Below are positions 1-8,496 of a stretch of 35,301 nucleotides of DNA, in pieces. The stretch covers positions 1 to 35,301 of the forward strand of contig JAESTZ010000080.1 in NCBI GenBank assembly GCA_016763315.1, in the 5' to 3' direction. The stretch comes from Robiginitomaculum sp. Lineage in GTDB: Bacteria; Pseudomonadota; Alphaproteobacteria; Caulobacterales; Maricaulaceae. Under the pieces are notes generated by a model. The model did no database searches and was not told the origin of the DNA. It saw only the letters and a list, made by a program, of their open reading frames with translations. A program made the position numbers and the translations under genes. Numbering within the stretch: position 1 is the stretch's first letter; every line of letters starts with the position of its first letter.

Positions 1-1
1 A

Positions 2-679
2 AGTTTGAAGCATCAGTATCAAATTTTTAACGACAAACACACATGGGCGATGACTGTCATTTACACCATGACCTTTGGTTCATTTATTGGTTATGCCGTT
101 GCGTTTGGTTTAGCGATCAAGGTTATCTTTGGCTTTTCACATGTAATGGTTGATGGGGTTATGATGCATAATATTCCCAACCCTGATGGGCCGTCTGCAT
201 TGATGTTCGCTTGGACAGGGCCATTTATCGGTGCATTGATTAGGCCTCTTGGCGGAATGGTTGCTGATAAAATCGGCGGTGCAAAAGTTACTCAAATCAT
301 TTCGGTGATAATGGTGGCGTCTGCTCTTGGTGTCGCTTACTTCATGAAGCAAGCTTATGCCTCGGCAACTCCGCAGGATTATTTTGTACCGTTCTTGATC
401 TTGTTCCTGATCCTATTTGCCGCCACTGGCATTGGTAATGGTTCAACATTCAAGACTATTGCTGTGGTGTTCAATAAAGAACAGGCTGGGCCGGTATTGG
501 GCTGGACAGCGGCGATCGGGGCGTATGGTGCTTTCATCATTCCTAAAGTGTTCGGCGAGCAGATCAAGGCAACCACTCCAGAATACGCACTATATGGTTT
601 TGCTGCATTTTATGTGCTTTGTATTATCATTAACTGGTGGTTTTACTTACGTAAAAACGCCTATGTGAAAAATCCATAA
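2..679 (+). CDS. narK: Nitrate/nitrite transporter NarK (NNP family), C-terminal part, 5' end outside window
   Basis: This is the 3' part of a major-facilitator nitrate/nitrite transporter; the frame is open to the window edge, so the true start lies upstream. About 225 residues are visible, forming roughly six hydrophobic segments. They include the MFS loop-2-like motif (RPLGGMVADKIGG) and the glycine-rich nitrate-signature-like segment GIGNGSTF, both typical of NarK. The protein would bring nitrate into the cytoplasm, or exchange it for nitrite, to feed the NarGHI reductase encoded directly downstream. Many alphaproteobacteria have a fused NarK1-NarK2 protein, and this could be the second half of one, but that cannot be seen here. 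The gene is followed by a 10-bp stem-loop and then narG on the same strand. Confidence 0.9.
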   Translation, partial: SLKHQYQIFNDKHTWAMTVIYTMTFGSFIGYAVAFGLAIKVIFGFSHVMVDGVMMHNIPNPDGPSALMFAWTGPFIGALIRPLGGMVADKIGGAKVTQIISVIMVASALGVAYFMKQAYASATPQDYFVPFLILFLILFAATGIGNGSTFKTIAVVFNKEQAGPVLGWTAAIGAYGAFIIPKVFGEQIKATTPEYALYGFAAFYVLCIIINWWFYLRKNAYVKNP

Positions 680-685
680 CATTCT

Positions 686-714
686 TTGTGGTGGGTTGTT
701 ACAGCCCACCACAA
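686..714 (+). promoter_or_regulatory. Stem-loop between narK and narG
   Basis: There is a perfect 10-bp inverted repeat, TTGTGGTGGG (686-695) and CCCACCACAA (705-714), around a 9-base loop. No T-run follows it, so it is not a classical intrinsic terminator. In this position it may stabilise or process the narK-narG transcript, or partly attenuate it so that transporter and enzyme are made in different amounts. The structure is seen directly; the function is inferred. Confidence 0.55.
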
Positions 715-755
715 CATTAATTCGATACTTAAATTCTATTGAAAGGGCCGTTTCC

Positions 756-3700
756 ATGAGTAATTTTATTGACCGTCTGACTTATTTCTCCAAAGCAAAA
801 GAAAAATTTTCCAACGGCCATGGTATAACTACTGGTGAAAGCCGGGATTGGGAAAAGGCATATCGTGGCCGATGGGCGCATGATAAAATTGTCCGTTCAA
901 CTCATGGTGTGAACTGTACCGGTTCGTGTAGTTGGAAAATCTATGTAAAAAATGGTTTGGTAACTTGGGAAACCCAGCAAACCGATTACCCGCGTACTCG
1001 TCCTGATCTGCCAAATCACGAACCACGCGGTTGTGCTAGAGGTGCAAGTTATTCGTGGTATTTATATTCAGCAGCCAGACTTAAATTCCCTTTGATCCGT
1101 TCGCGGTTGTTAAAATCGTTTCGCAAGGCCAAAGATGAATTGAATGATCCAGTTCTGGCGTGGGGCAGCATTGTTTCTGATCCCGATAAAGCAAACGATT
1201 ATAAAAAAATGCGCGGATTAGGTGGGTTTGTTCGCGCTAGTTGGGACGAGGTCAACGAAATTACTGCGGCGGCTAATATCTACACTACCAAAACCTTTGG
1301 CCCTGATCGTGTATTCGGGTTTTCACCAATCCCGGCAATGTCGATGGTCTCATATGCTGCCGGTTCTCGTTATATGTCGCTAATGGGCGGGGTCTGCCTT
1401 AGTTTTTACGACTGGTATTGTGACCTTCCGCCATCAAGTCCGCAAACTTGGGGCGAGCAAACCGATGTGCCGGAAAGTGCTGATTGGTATAACTCGTCTT
1501 ACATAATCGCTTGGGGTTCTAATGTGCCGCAAACCCGTACTCCGGACGCGCATTTCTTTACCGAAGTTCGTTACAAGGGAACCAAGACGGTATCGGTCAC
1601 TCCTGATTACTCAGAAGTCGCCAAATTAACTGATTTGTGGCTAAACCCGAAACAGGGTACGGATTCTGCTCTGGCAATGGCTATGGGACATGTGGTATTT
1701 AAAGAGTTCCACCTTGACCAAAAGTCAGAGTATTTTACTGATTATGTGCGTAACTATTCTGATATGCCTATGCAGGTTATATTAGAGAAAAAAGGTGATC
1801 ATTATATTCCGACACGGAATTTGCGGGCTTCTGATTTTGCCGGCAGTCTTGATGCAAAAAATAATGCCGAATGGAAGTCGGTTATTTATGATGAACGCTC
1901 TAAATCCCACCGGGTGCCAAACGGAACGATTGGTTCGAGATGGGGCGAAGAAGGTAAATGGAATTTAGAAGCCAAGGATAATGCTTCTGGCGAGGATATT
2001 TGGCCTAATTTAAGTAATATTGATGACTCTGATGAAGTCCTTGATGTGGCATTCCCGTATTTTGGTAATCAGGAGCATGAAAGCAAGATTTTTGCTCACA
2101 CTGATCATGATAGTGTGCAGGTACGCAAATTGCCGGTTCGCAAGGTAACATTAAAAGGCAAGAAAGACGTTTATGTTGCTACTGTTTATGATTTAATGGC
2201 GGCAAATTATGCGATCGACCGTGGTTTGGGCGGTGAAAATGTCGCCAAAGATTTTGACGATAATGTGCCTTATACCCCGGCATGGGCCGAGCATATCACC
2301 GGGCTGGATAGAGCTAAAATCATTCAGGTTGCCCGTGAATTTGCCGATAATGCTGATAAAACCCGTGGTCGCTCTATGGTGATTTTAGGTGCAGCGATCA
2401 ATCACTGGTATCATATGGATATGACCTATCGCGGGATTATAAATCTGTTGATCATGTGCGGTTGTATCGGCAAGTCCGGTGGTGGTTGGGCACACTATGT
2501 GGGTCAGGAGAAATTGCGGCCACAAACTGGTTGGTTGCCATTGGCCTTTGGTCTGGACTGGAACCGTCCTCCGCGGCAAATGAATTCAACATCATTTTTC
2601 TATAACCATTCTAACCAATGGCGATATGAGAAACTTGGCGTTGATGAAATACTTTCTCCTTTGGCTGATCCAAAAAAATGGGAAAACCATTCCTTGATAG
2701 ATTGCAATGTGCGCTCGGAGCGTATGGGCTGGTTGCCGTCTGCTCCGCAATTGGATGAAAACCCGTTGGGCTTGGCGGCAAAGGCTAAATCATCTGGCAA
2801 AACCACCAAAGACTATGTGGTTGAGAAGCTACAATCAGGTGAACTGGAATTTGCGGCGCAGGATCCTGATAAAGCTGACAATTTTCCTCGTAATTTGTTT
2901 GTCTGGCGTTCCAATATACTTGGTTCTTCCGGCAAAGGTCATGAATACATGTTGCGGCATTTATTGGGTGCGCAAAATGCAATGATGAGCGATGACCTTG
3001 AAGGTATGGGTACTGAAAAGCCATCAGAGGTAAAATGGCATGATGTGGCACCAGAAGGTAAACTTGATCTTGTCGTGACATTGGACTTTCGTATGTCGAC
3101 TACAGCTGTTTATTCAGACATTGTTTTGCCAACAGCTACTTGGTACGAGAAAAACGATCTTAACACTTCTGATATGCACCCGTTCATTCACCCGCTTAGC
3201 CGGGCTGTTGATCCGGCATGGGAAAGCCGTTCCGATTGGGATATTTTCAAAGGCTTAGCTAAGAAATTCTCTGAATTGTGTGTCGGCCATTTGGGCGTTG
3301 AAACTGATCTGGTTACCGTGCCGATTTTACACGACACCCCCGGTGAATTGGGTCAAGCATTAGGCGTTAGCGATTGGGGCAAAGGTGATTGTGAACCGAT
3401 CCCAGGTAAAACCATGCCAAATTTGGTCGAGGTCGAGCGTGATTACCCAAACCTTTATAAGAAGTTTACCTCGCTAGGGCCGTTACTATCGAAACTTGGA
3501 AATGGCGGTAAAGGTGTAGGCTGGAATACCGAAGCTGAAGTGGATTTGTTGGGCAAGCTCAATAAAACCGTCACCGAGCCCGGTGTGTCATTTGGCATGC
3601 CAAAGATTGAAACTGATATAGATGCCTGCGAGACTGTTCTCACACTGGCTCCGGAAACCAATGGCGAGGTTGCTGTTAAAGCATGGGCGGCATTGTCAAA

Positions 3701-4532
3701 AATTACTGGACGCGAGCATACACATCTGGCGCGACCAAAAGAGGACGAAAAAATTCGTTATCGCGATATACAGGCTCAACCGCGTAAAATCATTTCATCT
3801 CCTACATGGTCAGGGCTTGAGGACGAGCATGTTAGCTATAATGCTTGTTACACCAATATTCATGAGTTGATCCCGTGGCGCACATTAACTGGACGCCAGC
3901 ATTTTTATCAAGATCATGAATGGATGCGGGATTTTGGCGAGGGCTTGTGTGTTTATAAACCACCAATTTCAACCAAAACCATCACGAATTCGGTGAAAGC
4001 TAAAGGTGGAGACTCCAAACAAATTGCCCTTAACTGGATAACCCCGCACCAAAAATGGGGTATCCACTCCACCTATTCAGATAATTTACTGATGTTGACG
4101 ATGAACCGTGGTGGGCCAGTAGTTTGGCTGTCGGAAACTGATGCCAAAAAGGTTGATGTTGCCGATAATGACTGGATAGAGTTGTATAATGTCAACGGTG
4201 CAATTTCAGCCAGAGCCGTTGTGTCGCAGCGAGTACCAGAAGGTATGTGCATGATGTACCATGCACAGGAAAAGACTATGAACACGCCCGGAAGTCGTAT
4301 TACTGGCAAACGCGGAGGTATCCATAACTCAGTGACCAAAGCAGTGGTAAAGCCTACCCACATGATCGGTGGTTATGCCCAGCTTTCATGGGGCTTTAAC
4401 TATTATGGCACTGTCGGATCCAACCGTGATGAATTTGTGATTTTGCGCAAAACTAATACTGTTGACTGGATGGAAGAGCCTTATGAAGAGGGTCAACCAA
4501 TTAACATGCCAATAAATGAGGAGGTAAGCTAA
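756..4532 (+). CDS. narG: Respiratory nitrate reductase alpha subunit NarG (Mo-bisMGD catalytic subunit)
   Basis: NarG reduces nitrate to nitrite on the cytoplasmic face of the membrane, taking electrons from NarH. The ATG at 756 was chosen because GAAAGG lies just upstream (741-746) and because it reproduces E. coli numbering. That numbering places the FS0 cluster ligands at His50, Cys54, Cys58 and Cys93 (HGVNCTGSC; RGCARG). An in-frame TTG at 696 lies inside the stem-loop and is unlikely to be used. The YDWYCDLPP segment holds the molybdenum-ligand Asp, followed by the conserved TWGEQTDVPESADWYNSSY region. The length of 1258 residues matches the family (about 1250). The gene is coupled to narH: the A of the TAA stop is the A of narH's ATG. 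No damage is seen. Confidence 0.97.
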   Translation: MSNFIDRLTYFSKAKEKFSNGHGITTGESRDWEKAYRGRWAHDKIVRSTHGVNCTGSCSWKIYVKNGLVTWETQQTDYPRTRPDLPNHEPRGCARGASYSWYLYSAARLKFPLIRSRLLKSFRKAKDELNDPVLAWGSIVSDPDKANDYKKMRGLGGFVRASWDEVNEITAAANIYTTKTFGPDRVFGFSPIPAMSMVSYAAGSRYMSLMGGVCLSFYDWYCDLPPSSPQTWGEQTDVPESADWYNSSYIIAWGSNVPQTRTPDAHFFTEVRYKGTKTVSVTPDYSEVAKLTDLWLNPKQGTDSALAMAMGHVVFKEFHLDQKSEYFTDYVRNYSDMPMQVILEKKGDHYIPTRNLRASDFAGSLDAKNNAEWKSVIYDERSKSHRVPNGTIGSRWGEEGKWNLEAKDNASGEDIWPNLSNIDDSDEVLDVAFPYFGNQEHESKIFAHTDHDSVQVRKLPVRKVTLKGKKDVYVATVYDLMAANYAIDRGLGGENVAKDFDDNVPYTPAWAEHITGLDRAKIIQVAREFADNADKTRGRSMVILGAAINHWYHMDMTYRGIINLLIMCGCIGKSGGGWAHYVGQEKLRPQTGWLPLAFGLDWNRPPRQMNSTSFFYNHSNQWRYEKLGVDEILSPLADPKKWENHSLIDCNVRSERMGWLPSAPQLDENPLGLAAKAKSSGKTTKDYVVEKLQSGELEFAAQDPDKADNFPRNLFVWRSNILGSSGKGHEYMLRHLLGAQNAMMSDDLEGMGTEKPSEVKWHDVAPEGKLDLVVTLDFRMSTTAVYSDIVLPTATWYEKNDLNTSDMHPFIHPLSRAVDPAWESRSDWDIFKGLAKKFSELCVGHLGVETDLVTVPILHDTPGELGQALGVSDWGKGDCEPIPGKTMPNLVEVERDYPNLYKKFTSLGPLLSKLGNGGKGVGWNTEAEVDLLGKLNKTVTEPGVSFGMPKIETDIDACETVLTLAPETNGEVAVKAWAALSKITGREHTHLARPKEDEKIRYRDIQAQPRKIISSPTWSGLEDEHVSYNACYTNIHELIPWRTLTGRQHFYQDHEWMRDFGEGLCVYKPPISTKTITNSVKAKGGDSKQIALNWITPHQKWGIHSTYSDNLLMLTMNRGGPVVWLSETDAKKVDVADNDWIELYNVNGAISARAVVSQRVPEGMCMMYHAQEKTMNTPGSRITGKRGGIHNSVTKAVVKPTHMIGGYAQLSWGFNYYGTVGSNRDEFVILRKTNTVDWMEEPYEEGQPINMPINEEVS

Positions 4533-6097
4533 TGACCATTCGCGCACAAATAGGCATGGTTCTAAATCTGGATAAATGTATTGGCTGCCATACTTGCTCA
4601 ATTACCTGTAAGAATGTTTGGACAAGCAGGGGCGGGGTTGAATACGCCTGGTTCAATAATGTCGAAAGCAAGCCCGGCGTTGGTTACCCTAGAAACTGGG
4701 AAGATCAGTCAGAATGGAAAGGTGGTTGGGAACTTACCAAAGGTGGTAAGTTAAAACCCAAAATCGGTGGTAAGATGGGGGTGTTGAGTAATATTTTCGC
4801 CAATCCTGATCTGCCCCTGATTGATGATTATTACGAGCCGTTTACATACGAATATGATCACTTGAAATCAGCCAAGGAAAGCAAAACCGTACCGACTGCC
4901 AGAATGAAATCTGCAATTACTGGCAAGTTGAAGGAAAAGCCGGATTGGGGTGTGAACTGGGAAGAAATTCTTGGTGGTGAATTTGAAAAACGCTCGAAAG
5001 ACTATAATTTTGCCGATGTTGAAAAGGAAATTTATGGCGAGTTTGAAAATACATTCATGATGTATTTGCCGCGTTTGTGCGAGCATTGTTTGAACCCGTC
5101 TTGTGTTGCTTCTTGTCCATCTGGCGCGATTTATAAGCGCGAAGAAGATGGTATTGTCTTGATTGACCAAGACAAATGCCGTGGTTGGAGAATGTGTGTC
5201 TCCGGTTGCCCGTACAAGAAAATTTACTTCAACTGGCAGTCCGGCAAGTCCGAGAAATGCACATTTTGCTACCCGCGCATAGAAGCTGGCGAGCCGACAG
5301 TTTGTTCTGAAACATGCGTTGGTCGTATCCGTTACTTGGGCGTGTTGCTTTATGACTCAGACAAGATCGAAGAAGCGGCATCGGCAAAGGACGAAAAAGA
5401 CCTGTATCAAAGCCAATGTGATCTGTTTCTTGATCCGAACGATCCGGAAGTCATTGAACGGGCTTTGGCCGATGGTGTGCCGCAAAGCTGGATTGAAGGG
5501 GCGCAAAATTCGCCGGTTTATAAGATGGCGATGGATTGGAAAATTGCATTTCCATTACACCCTGAATATCGTACTTTACCGATGGTTTGGTATGTTCCGC
5601 CGCTTTCGCCAATTCAATCAGCCGCCGAAGCTGGTAAATTGGATCAAGACGGCATGATCCCAGATGTGCGTTCGTTGCGAATTCCTAATAAATATCTCGC
5701 AAATATGCTAACCGCAGGTGATGAAGCACCGATCATTAGCGCACTAGAGCGAATGATTGCAATGCGGGTCTATATGCGCGGTAAAACGGTAAACGGAGTT
5801 GAAGATCCGGCTGTTTTGGAACAAGTCGGCATGAGTAAAGAGCAAATGGACGAAATGTACCAGTTAATGGCAATCGCAGACTACGAGGATCGGTTTGTCA
5901 TTCCAACTAACCATCGTGAGTACGCCGGCGATGGTCCGTTTGATCAGGAGATTGCCTTTTCTGCCCGTTCTGAATGTGGGTTCTCGTTTGGCAATGATTC
6001 TAATACTGGAAGTAAAGCCAAAACCAATTTGTTTGGCACCCAGACCCATGCCAACACTCTTAGTGGAACACCACGCAAACCATCAGGAGGTTCATAA
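4532..6097 (+). CDS. narH: Respiratory nitrate reductase beta subunit NarH (iron-sulfur subunit)
   Basis: NarH carries electrons from the NarI hemes to NarG through four iron-sulfur clusters. The first ligand group is Cys16, 19, 22 and 26 (CIGCHTCSITC), at the same positions as in E. coli. Later groups are CEHCLNPSCVASCP, CRGWRMCVSGCP and CTFCYPRIEAGEPTVC. The Trp in CRGWRMC replaces a Cys, as expected for the [3Fe-4S] cluster of NarH. The length of 521 residues is normal. A strong ribosome site (GAGGAGGT, 4518-4525) precedes the ATG, which overlaps the narG stop (TAATG), so the two subunits are translationally coupled. The 3' end has the same TAATG arrangement with narJ. Confidence 0.97.
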   Translation: MTIRAQIGMVLNLDKCIGCHTCSITCKNVWTSRGGVEYAWFNNVESKPGVGYPRNWEDQSEWKGGWELTKGGKLKPKIGGKMGVLSNIFANPDLPLIDDYYEPFTYEYDHLKSAKESKTVPTARMKSAITGKLKEKPDWGVNWEEILGGEFEKRSKDYNFADVEKEIYGEFENTFMMYLPRLCEHCLNPSCVASCPSGAIYKREEDGIVLIDQDKCRGWRMCVSGCPYKKIYFNWQSGKSEKCTFCYPRIEAGEPTVCSETCVGRIRYLGVLLYDSDKIEEAASAKDEKDLYQSQCDLFLDPNDPEVIERALADGVPQSWIEGAQNSPVYKMAMDWKIAFPLHPEYRTLPMVWYVPPLSPIQSAAEAGKLDQDGMIPDVRSLRIPNKYLANMLTAGDEAPIISALERMIAMRVYMRGKTVNGVEDPAVLEQVGMSKEQMDEMYQLMAIADYEDRFVIPTNHREYAGDGPFDQEIAFSARSECGFSFGNDSNTGSKAKTNLFGTQTHANTLSGTPRKPSGGS

Positions 6098-6777
6098 TGA
6101 GAAGCTTTCGTGTATTGGCGCACCTGCTTGCCTACCCGCAAGCGGAGCTGTTGGAGAATATGGTCGAATTGACGGCGGTTATTAACGATGAGGGCTTGTT
6201 AAAAGGCCGGGCGCGTAAAAACCTGCTTAAATTTATGGACGAATTTGCAGCTACTGATCTTATGGAGCTTCAGGAACAGTATGTAGAGCTGTTTGATCGG
6301 GGCAGGGCGCATTGCCTGCATTTGTTCGAGCATGTGCACGGTGAAAGTCGTTTTCGTGGCCAAGCGATGATTGATTTGGCTGATAAGTATAAAACCAAAG
6401 GCCTGGAAATCGGCACTGGCGAGTTACCTGATTATTTACCGCTAATGCTCGAGTTTATATCGATCAGTGCTGCTGATGAGGGCTTGGAATTGCTAGAACA
6501 AGCTGCGCCGGTTATTGCCACTATTGGCGAGAAGCTAAAACGTAATAAATCCGGCTACACAAGCGTATTTACAGCGATTGTAACTTTGTCAGGTGCCAAA
6601 ATAACGGCAGCAGACATTGAAAAAGCTGCCGATGCGGCATTGCCTGATATCAAATCATTAGACGAATTGGACGAGCAGTGGAAAGAACCAGAAGCGTTTT
6701 CTGATGAATTAAATTGCGACACCTGTGGACCTGATGACATAATCATTCCCGAAGCCAGTGGAGGCGTTAATGGCTGA
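6097..6777 (+). CDS. narJ: Nitrate reductase molybdenum cofactor assembly chaperone NarJ
   Basis: NarJ is the cytoplasmic chaperone that holds apo-NarG during molybdenum-cofactor insertion and before membrane attachment; it is not part of the final enzyme. The 226-residue protein shows the family pattern: RVLAHLLAYPQ at the N-terminus, then QEQYVELFDRGRAHCLHLFEHVHGESR and YLPLMLEFIS. The start ATG overlaps the narH stop (TAATG) and has AGGAGG at 6085-6090. Its last codons overlap narI by 8 nt. The acidic, cysteine-containing C-terminus (CDTCGPDD) is of unknown significance. Confidence 0.95.
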   Translation: MRSFRVLAHLLAYPQAELLENMVELTAVINDEGLLKGRARKNLLKFMDEFAATDLMELQEQYVELFDRGRAHCLHLFEHVHGESRFRGQAMIDLADKYKTKGLEIGTGELPDYLPLMLEFISISAADEGLELLEQAAPVIATIGEKLKRNKSGYTSVFTAIVTLSGAKITAADIEKAADAALPDIKSLDELDEQWKEPEAFSDELNCDTCGPDDIIIPEASGGVNG

Positions 6778-7453
6778 ATATATAAATGAATTTTTGTTTG
6801 GCATTTACCCTTATATTGCCATTGTTGTAATGGTGGGTGGATCGATTTTACGTTATGATCAGAACCAGTATTCCTGGAAGGCTGATAGTAGTCAGTTATT
6901 ACATTCCAAAGGTTTGCGCTTGGGCAGTAATTTGTTCCACGTAGGAATTATATTATTGTTTTTCGGTCACTTGGTCGGGCTTTTAACTCCGCATTTTGTT
7001 TATGAGCCGTTTATTACAACCGGCCAAAAACAACTGCTGGCTATGACCGCCGGTGGTATTTTCGGCACAATGGCGTTTTTCGGCATGGTGATTTTGATCT
7101 GGCGTAGAACTACTCAGGATCGGGTTCGTGCCACTACCAAATTCATGGATATGGCTATTTTGCTGATCTTGTTTGTGCAACTTATTTTGGGCATGTTGAC
7201 CATTCCTGTTAGCGCCCAACACCTTGATGGCTCGTCTATGGTTGCCTTGGCAGAATGGGCGCAACATATAGTGACATTCCGTGGCGGTGCCGCTGAATTC
7301 ATCATGGAAGAAGCACTGATATTCAAGCTGCATATATTTTTGGGACTGACAATATTCTTGCTGTTCCCGTTTACTCGTTTGGTTCACATGTTCAGTGTGC
7401 CGATCAAGTACTTGCTACGCTCTGGCTATCAAATAGTGCGTAAGCGTGGCTAA
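6770..7453 (+). CDS. narI: Respiratory nitrate reductase gamma subunit NarI (cytochrome b)
   Basis: NarI is the membrane-embedded diheme cytochrome b that oxidises quinol and anchors NarGH. The start was placed at the ATG at 6770 because GGAGG (6760-6764) lies 5 nt upstream; an in-frame GTG at 6758 overlaps that ribosome site. The 227 residues form five hydrophobic segments. Likely heme ligands are His57 and His67 (LFHVG, FFGHLVG) and two histidines in the last helix pair (KLHIFLG and RLVHMF), which matches E. coli His56, 66, 187 and 205. The conserved LTIPVSAQHLDGS loop is present. This is the last gene of the nar operon, with a stem-loop 12 nt downstream. Confidence 0.96.
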   Translation: MAEYINEFLFGIYPYIAIVVMVGGSILRYDQNQYSWKADSSQLLHSKGLRLGSNLFHVGIILLFFGHLVGLLTPHFVYEPFITTGQKQLLAMTAGGIFGTMAFFGMVILIWRRTTQDRVRATTKFMDMAILLILFVQLILGMLTIPVSAQHLDGSSMVALAEWAQHIVTFRGGAAEFIMEEALIFKLHIFLGLTIFLLFPFTRLVHMFSVPIKYLLRSGYQIVRKRG

Positions 7454-7464
7454 TAAGGCCATAT

Positions 7465-7489
7465 GGAAGCTGTCCAGCGGGCAGCTTCC
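7465..7489 (+). terminator. Stem-loop at the end of the nar operon
   Basis: GGAAGCTG (7465-7472) pairs perfectly with CAGCTTCC (7482-7489) around a 9-base loop, 11 nt after the narI stop. No T-run follows, so it may act as a 3' end stabiliser or a Rho-assisted end rather than a strict intrinsic terminator. The stem and the GC-rich segment after it (to about 7540) differ in composition from the neighbours and may be part of a dispersed repeat. Confidence 0.5.
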
Positions 7490-7538
7490 AAGTCTCGCGT
7501 GCCGGGCATGTCGTAGGTGAAGTGAGAAACGGTTGCGC

Positions 7539-8315
7539 CTAGTCAATTTGGTATTGTCGTTTCTTTCTGGCTCGATCTAATTCTTCTTCTGTTGCTTTTC
7601 TCGTGTTTTGTTTGCTTTTTGGTGGCTCTGATATTGTTAAAAGACTCTTCCACCAAGGGGGTGTGTTTAACATTTCAGGCTCAAGTGTAACTGAACTGCC
7701 ACGGGGCCTTATGGCCTCAGGGTTAGTTTCTCGTAGAAACAGCCCGTCTTCGAGTGCTTTATCGAACGCTTTGTAATACTCACGTGTACTTTGCCAGCTA
7801 TCGGTTATTAATTTCTCATCCAGCCAAACACATTCCTGACTTGGCGGCATGGGATACCAGTTTACCAGTTCGGCTATTGATTCTGGCGGCATAGGTTTCT
7901 CTAAATATATATAGGCATCTGGGGGCTCCACATCCGTGGAAACAGCCCAGCCATGAATCATCCAGAAAAAGGCAAGAACAAATATCAACTCAAGATATCT
8001 TATTACCCCGGTTATTAATCTTTTTTCTGTTTTCTGAATAGTGTGTACGCAAAGAGCTAACCAGAATAAGAACAATAGGACTGCTATAAAATAAAGAAGA
8101 TTTATGACAGACGGTGCACCGGCAGGGTAATGTCGGTGAAAAGTACCAAGAGTGTCTATGCAGCCATAATCAGGCATGATGTGGCTAAAATAAAGTGTTC
8201 TTAAAAAAATAATGTATAAGGAATTTAAGACAATCCAGAACACTAACTCCATAGTGTCGAACGATGTTTTCTTATTGGTTCGTTTGTCTCGTCTTTTTTC
8301 CCATTTCCAGACCAT
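7539..8315 (-). CDS. Unrecognised membrane protein, 258 aa
   Basis: I do not recognise this protein. The ATG at 8315 is preceded by AGGAG at good spacing, and the frame is intact for 258 codons. A basic N-terminus (WKWEKRRDKRTNKK) is followed by three hydrophobic segments, at about residues 23-42, 70-90 and 105-123. A soluble, Pro- and Trp-containing C-terminal half follows, with a charged end (EEELDRARKKRQ). The N-terminus is therefore probably cytoplasmic and the tail extracytoplasmic. The gene is convergent with the nar operon and divergent from the FNR-box porin gene, so it shares an intergenic region with an oxygen-regulated promoter. No motif links it to nitrate respiration. Confidence 0.75.
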   Translation of the reverse strand: MVWKWEKRRDKRTNKKTSFDTMELVFWIVLNSLYIIFLRTLYFSHIMPDYGCIDTLGTFHRHYPAGAPSVINLLYFIAVLLFLFWLALCVHTIQKTEKRLITGVIRYLELIFVLAFFWMIHGWAVSTDVEPPDAYIYLEKPMPPESIAELVNWYPMPPSQECVWLDEKLITDSWQSTREYYKAFDKALEDGLFLRETNPEAIRPRGSSVTLEPEMLNTPPWWKSLLTISEPPKSKQNTRKATEEELDRARKKRQYQID

Positions 8316-8422
8316 TAAGTTCTCCTAAGAGATAGTAGCACATAGATTTGACTGTTGAACGGTTTTTGTAATTTAGCGCCGAACAACGGACATTCCATCT
8401 GCGACGTTTTGTCGTTAAGTGA

Positions 8423-8436
8423 TTGACTTAAATCAA
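8423..8436 (+). promoter_or_regulatory. FNR-type binding site and promoter upstream of the porin gene
   Basis: TTGACTTAAATCAA matches the FNR consensus TTGAT-N4-ATCAA at 9 of 10 defined positions. Its centre is 8429.5. A -10-like TAAATT lies at 8458-8463, which predicts a transcription start near 8470. That puts the site at about -41.5, the standard class II activating position. The porin gene is therefore predicted to be switched on when oxygen is low by an FNR/FnrL-type regulator. A dual role toward the divergent gene at 8315 is possible. Confidence 0.75.
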
Positions 8437-8496
8437 GTTGTTAAAATGCGTTGGTAGTAAATTTAATCGTACATCACATCAACAAAGGGAAATACC

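Noticed and set aside
696-755. Earlier TTG start for narG at 696
   Set aside because: It lies in the loop of the intercistronic hairpin, has no ribosome site, and the ATG at 756 gives exact E. coli-like ligand numbering.
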